Assembly (NCBI GenBank): GCA_003427395.1
Contig: BFEA01000485.1
Span: 217,069 to 263,981, forward strand
Length of the DNA stretch: 46,913 nucleotides
Direction of reading: 5' to 3'
Source of the DNA: Chara braunii
Taxonomy: Eukaryota > Streptophyta > Charophyceae > Charales > Characeae
A program made the position numbers and the translations under genes. Positions 44,001-46,913 of the stretch are shown piece by piece (positions within the stretch are counted from its first letter, which is position 1; each line of letters begins with the position of its first letter). The notes under the pieces were generated by a model, which was given only the letters and a program-made list of their open reading frames with translations, was not told the DNA's origin and did no database searches.

Positions 44001-44506
44001 CCCATGCCGCATCCTCCAGACCGTCAGTTCTGATACGGCTTCTAGCCCGATCAACTTCCGTGTGAAGTTGCCCGACTACCTACGCCAGGCTCGTGTGCAC
44101 GATGTCTACCACGTCTCGTTACTGCGTCCTTACCGTAGACCGTCTGAGCGTTTCGTTGGACGACCATACGAACGCCCTCCACCCATCATGGTGGACGACC
44201 ACGAGGAGTTCCTCGTTTCAGACATCATTGGTCACCGAGTCACCGACGACAACCCTCCTCACGTCGAGTATCTCGTACGTTGGAAGGGTTACCCTGATGA
44301 GGAAGCTACCTGGGGGCCCCTCGAGCACTTGCAGCACGCTCGCATGTTGGTGCGTGCCTATGACCGTGTTCGTCGTGCTGGGTCGACTGCTGCCCCTCAG
44401 CCCACTGGCCCTCCTCCTTCTCCCTCGGCTGAGGAGATCGCTGAAGTCGAGCCTGCCCCTTTTGAGGCAGACCTTCAGCAGCAGCCGGATGCTTCTGAGC
44501 ATCCAT
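40973..44506 (+). pseudogene. Ty3 pol: reverse transcriptase, RNase H, integrase, chromodomain
   Basis: A single phase holds from about 41,040 to 43,770 without an indel. RT: RQLEELLRLGFIKPSNSPWG, LRLCIDYRGLN, FFTKIDLRSGYHQI, FGLTNAPATLQ, VYLDDILVYS. RNase H: LITDASDFAVGAV, ADEREVLAVVYVARHWRHYL. Integrase: an H-H/C-C finger (FHDQAAAGHMGFHKTL...CPTC) and the DDE residues in [22 protein letters not shown] and TDGQIEVTNRTL. After a frameshift near 43770 comes a linker, then the chromodomain HVEYLVRWKGYPDEEATWGP (44258-44320), which targets chromovirus insertion to particular chromatin. Stops: TAG 41315, 42140, 42347, 42758, 43562 and TGA 43430. It ends at TAG 44506-44508. Confidence 0.93.
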
Positions 44507-44508
44507 AG

Positions 44509-45652
44509 CGCACTCGTCGTCGTCCTGCTCGATAGGACGATTGACTCTGACTTACCTTCCCACGTCTTTAACTTCTCAGTACTCCATGCACATCAGTTTT
44601 GCTACTTCAGCTCGTCGACGTTGCGGCTCTTCCTCGACGACATTCCGGACTTCTCATCATGGACGTCATCGACAACTTCATGGACTTCGTCACGATCAGC
44701 TCTGCCTACTTCGGACGTCATCACTCTCTTACCACTTTACCCTGTACAGTACCCTTGTTGTGTCGCATGATGGTCTCCCTTTAGCCGGGTTCCTCTGAGT
44801 TGGGCTCTCCCTTGGTATACGCATAGGCATCGGGACCGTAGCGTTGCCCTGACTTTCCATCTTACGGATCTAGCTCCGACTTCCCTCACTTTAGGAGTCA
44901 TTTGCATGATTCCCTTACCCATCACCTTTCTACCCTCTGCCGGCCCTCACGCCCTAGTTAGGCAGCCTCGCATGCTTTATCTAGGTGCGCCCAGTATACC
45001 AGGCTCCCTTGTTCCCTTGCATGGTTGACCCTCCATAGCGGTCACCCCTTTAGTCGAGCATTACCCACCCTGATGGTCTATTTGTTAGGGTCATTGGTTT
45101 CGCTCCCAGTTCCCTACCCTCATTGAGCTTGATGGCATGTGTTCCCCCTGTCACTATGTGTGGATGCCCTTAGGAGTTTTCGACCCCTAAGCTACATTCG
45201 CCACCCTCAGAGACCATCCCACCCTTTGGTTTGCGACACACTTCATTGTGACATATGGTTGACTTGTTGTTGCTTTGTTGCTCTCAGACTGAGGCTACTG
45301 CCTCTGACATTTTTAGGATTTAGTTGTTCTGCTTTTGCTGTTCTTAGGACTTTTACATTAGTCAGCTGTCTCCAGACTGAGGCTACTGCCTCTAACATTC
45401 TAGGATCTAGTTGTCATTACTTTCTGCTTTACTAGGACATGTATGCTAGTTAGTTGCTTCTGCTTTTACTTAGGCTGTTAGCTGTGATATTGTTGTTTTC
45501 GTGACATTTTCTACCCTAGGTTGCATCGCATGGACTCAGCATGGAGCTTGCTCTGCATCCTAGACTACTCAGGTTTTCTTTTCTTTGGTAGAGTTCCGCT
45601 TCTTGGCGGAAGCCTGCTTGTATCTAGGCGATCCATCACAGGCCGAGGATCG
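44509..45652 (+). other. Ty3 3' untranslated region with an 88-bp tandem duplication
   Basis: No further domain is visible; frames here are shadows. CAGACTGAGGCTACTGCCTCT recurs (with one base short) at 45285 and 45373, 88 bases apart, followed by related TAGGAT(T/C)TAGTTGT phrases. No strong purine tract precedes the 3' LTR at 45653. Confidence 0.6.
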
Positions 45653-45955
45653 TGTAGCGGACCTCTGGTTGGCCTGTGAGACCAGGGCCTGTTCTCACAG
45701 GCCTGTGTTGTATTCGGGGCAGTCCAGTCCAGGCCGTACCTCTGTCGGTACCAGCCAGTCCAGTCCAGTCCCGTCAGTCCGCTGGGGTATACCCCAGCTG
45801 TTGTCTGTATTCTGTCTCATTCTACATTCGCACAGTTTTGGAGTACGTGCCCTGGAGTCTTGCGTGGGAGCTGCGCTGTGGCATCTCGCTCCTCCCTCAT
45901 CCTCCATCTCCATCATCATCCCAGGCGGAGCACCACACCTGGTGGGTCCGCTACA
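45653..45955 (+). repeat. 3' LTR
   Basis: 303 bp with termini TGTAGCGGACC...GGTCCGCTACA, a perfect 11-bp inverted repeat. Pairs with 31001-31289. Followed by TSD TCATG. Confidence 0.93.
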
Positions 45956-46310
45956 TCATGATATTTTTTTACCACATTTCATCATGGAATTCTGTTCCGG
46001 ACAACAGATGTTGTTCTAAAAATCGCTTCAGCATTATTCTTCTGCCTTTCCTCTTTCTCTCTCACTGCATGGCTCTCTCTATTCTCAATGTGCGCAGAGA
46101 GAGAGGGGTGTTTGGTGTTTCTCGCTCGCCTGCGCTCTTGAGAGACCGAATCCGATGAGCCGAGAAAGAGTTTGTCTCGCCAGCTTGTCATTTTGGCAGA
46201 ATACATTCTCTGCGGATATCCAATCAAACCTTCAAAAACGAAAAAAAACATTCAATCCGTGGCATCCAGAAAAGGTTATAAGATTCAACTCACAGGGTGG
46301 GCCCCAGAGC
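45956..46310. other. Flank of the Ty3 insertion, no gene
   Basis: CT and GA dinucleotide-rich patches (46045-46105), a minus frame without known motifs, and no repeat boundary. It should be contiguous with 30,700-31,000 in the pre-insertion locus. Confidence 0.4.
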
Positions 46311-46323
46311 GGGGGGGGGGGGG

Positions 46324-46356
<33 letters not shown>
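46311..46356. repeat. Poly-G and (GA)n tract
   Basis: Sixteen Gs (46311-46326) followed by GA repeats to 46356. Further G runs at 46516-46525 and 46622-46630 lie upstream of SRP19. Confidence 0.93.
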
Positions 46357-46357
<1 letters not shown>

Positions 46358-46723
46358 ACGAGATCTCTAGATGGATAGTTATGTAGACCGTGGATACCTT
46401 GATTGGAATGCCCGTGTGCGGGGGTAGTCGCACTGGCTTAACCTGTTTGTGTTTAACTAATTTGCCAGCTCTGGTTGGTGGTTGGCGTGTGTATGTGTGT
46501 GTGTGTGGTTGTGGAGGGGGGGGGGGCGCAAGAAGACCAGAAAGTGGAGTGCGGAAGGACAAGGGGACATTTTTGGTCCAGTGCAGGGGGTGGGAAAGGC
46601 GAGGCTGAAGAGTGTATAACTGGGGGGGGGGAGGTCGGGGGAGGGTGGACGGTGCAACGAGGGAGTGTTACGGGTCGGTGCGTGCCCCAGGATTGACAAA
46701 GGAGGAGGAGAAGGAGGNAAGTG

Positions 46724-46909
46724 ATGGCGGCAGCCATGGCTTTTGAACCTGATCACGCGAAATGGAATGTTATATATCCAATATACATAAATTCGAAGAA
46801 GACGCTGGCAGAAGGACGCAAGATCTGCAAGTCCAAAGCTGTGGAGAATCCGACGGTTAACGAGATCTTCGACTGCTGTCAATTTCTGAAATTGCCTTGC
46901 CATGTTGAG
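46724..46909 (+). CDS. SRP19: SRP19, signal recognition particle 19-kDa subunit, first exon (partial)
   Basis: ATG at 46724 (a second in-frame ATG at 46736) opens a frame of 62 codons to a donor GAG|GTAG at 46909/46910, three bases before the window ends. The peptide contains WNVIYPIYINSKKTLAEGRK, then KAVENPTVNEIFDCCQFLK and LPCHVE. These match the N-terminal half of SRP19: the YP.Y.N..KT.AEGR RNA-binding segment and the ENP...EI.D.C...L block. SRP19 binds helices 6 and 8 of SRP RNA and promotes SRP54 loading for co-translational targeting to the ER. The rest of the gene lies beyond the window. Upstream is G-rich with no clear TATA box at a good distance. It is the only intact-looking conserved gene here. 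An N at 46718 is just outside the coding part. Confidence 0.9.
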
Positions 46910-46913
46910 GTAG

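Larger units (their letters stand above)
31001..45955 (+). mobile_element. Full-length Ty3/gypsy chromovirus LTR retrotransposon, 15 kb
   Basis: Two LTRs begin TGTAG and end CTACA. Outside them are TCATA (30996-31000) and TCATG (45956-45960), a 5-bp target duplication with one transition. Inside are gag, protease, reverse transcriptase, RNase H, integrase and chromodomain in Ty3 order on plus. It is defective: stops, frameshifts, and a 4.16-kb insertion in gag. By eye the LTRs differ at about 13 of ~288 aligned bases plus 15-bp and 1-bp indels, so the insertion is not recent. Confidence 0.93.

Noticed and set aside
44541-44798. ORF after the chromodomain (possible env-like gene)
   Set aside because: No signal peptide, transmembrane segment or homology; composition-driven frame in the 3'UTR.

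Overview
The window is eukaryotic nuclear DNA, most likely from a streptophyte green alga or plant. A Chara-like charophyte would fit, but that is inference. Evidence: an SRP19 first exon closest in feel to plant SRP19 (46724-46909), a split TPR gene with GT/AG splice sites, a plant-type L1 LINE with a zf-RVT tail, a chromodomain Ty3 retrotransposon, a plant-style Helitron, a U2 snRNA-like fragment, and many (GA)n, (CA)n(GA)n and (AT)n tracts. Gene density is very low and almost everything is transposon-derived.

Layout. 1-8,000: intergenic or intronic DNA with microsatellites, a tRNA-like sequence, a Tn5 mosaic-end junction (library adapter, 1548-1585), a U2-headed short repeat, a 260-bp foldback element, and the last exon of a TPR gene on the minus strand (4767-4952). 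8,000-19,000: an L1 LINE on plus (ORF1 8028-10672; ORF2 10659 to about 14090) runs straight into a plus-strand exon rich in DPF motifs with a TPR (14091-15152). Facing it on minus are the missing LINE ORF2 C-terminus (16260-17028) and the rest of the DPF-rich exon (17029-18966). One inversion of about 14091-17028 would repair both the LINE and the host gene; the splice phases of the TPR exons support this. 19,000-30,700: a strongly AT-rich block behind a 462-base gap. It holds three copies of one non-autonomous hAT family (two with 8-bp target duplications), an unidentified ORF, and a decayed Helitron (Rep 24968-26491, an inverted internal piece, helicase to about 30,660) with one hAT copy nested in its coding region. 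31,001-45,955: a complete 15-kb Ty3/gypsy chromovirus (LTRs 31001-31289 and 45653-45955, TSD tcata/tcatg), its gag split by a 4.16-kb insertion of unknown type. 45,956-46,913: flank and the first exon of SRP19.

The clearest biological theme is how the elements decayed. In the Helitron and in Ty3 pol, long frames have kept phase over 1.5-2.7 kb while collecting only stop codons explained by one C-to-T or G-to-A change (CAG, CAA, CGA or TGG). That is the signature of cytosine-methylation deamination or a RIP-like process. The clearest structural theme is the inversion that splits a host endocytosis-like (DPF-motif) TPR gene and a LINE. Because the contig also carries a mate-pair adapter, that inversion could be real or an assembly error.
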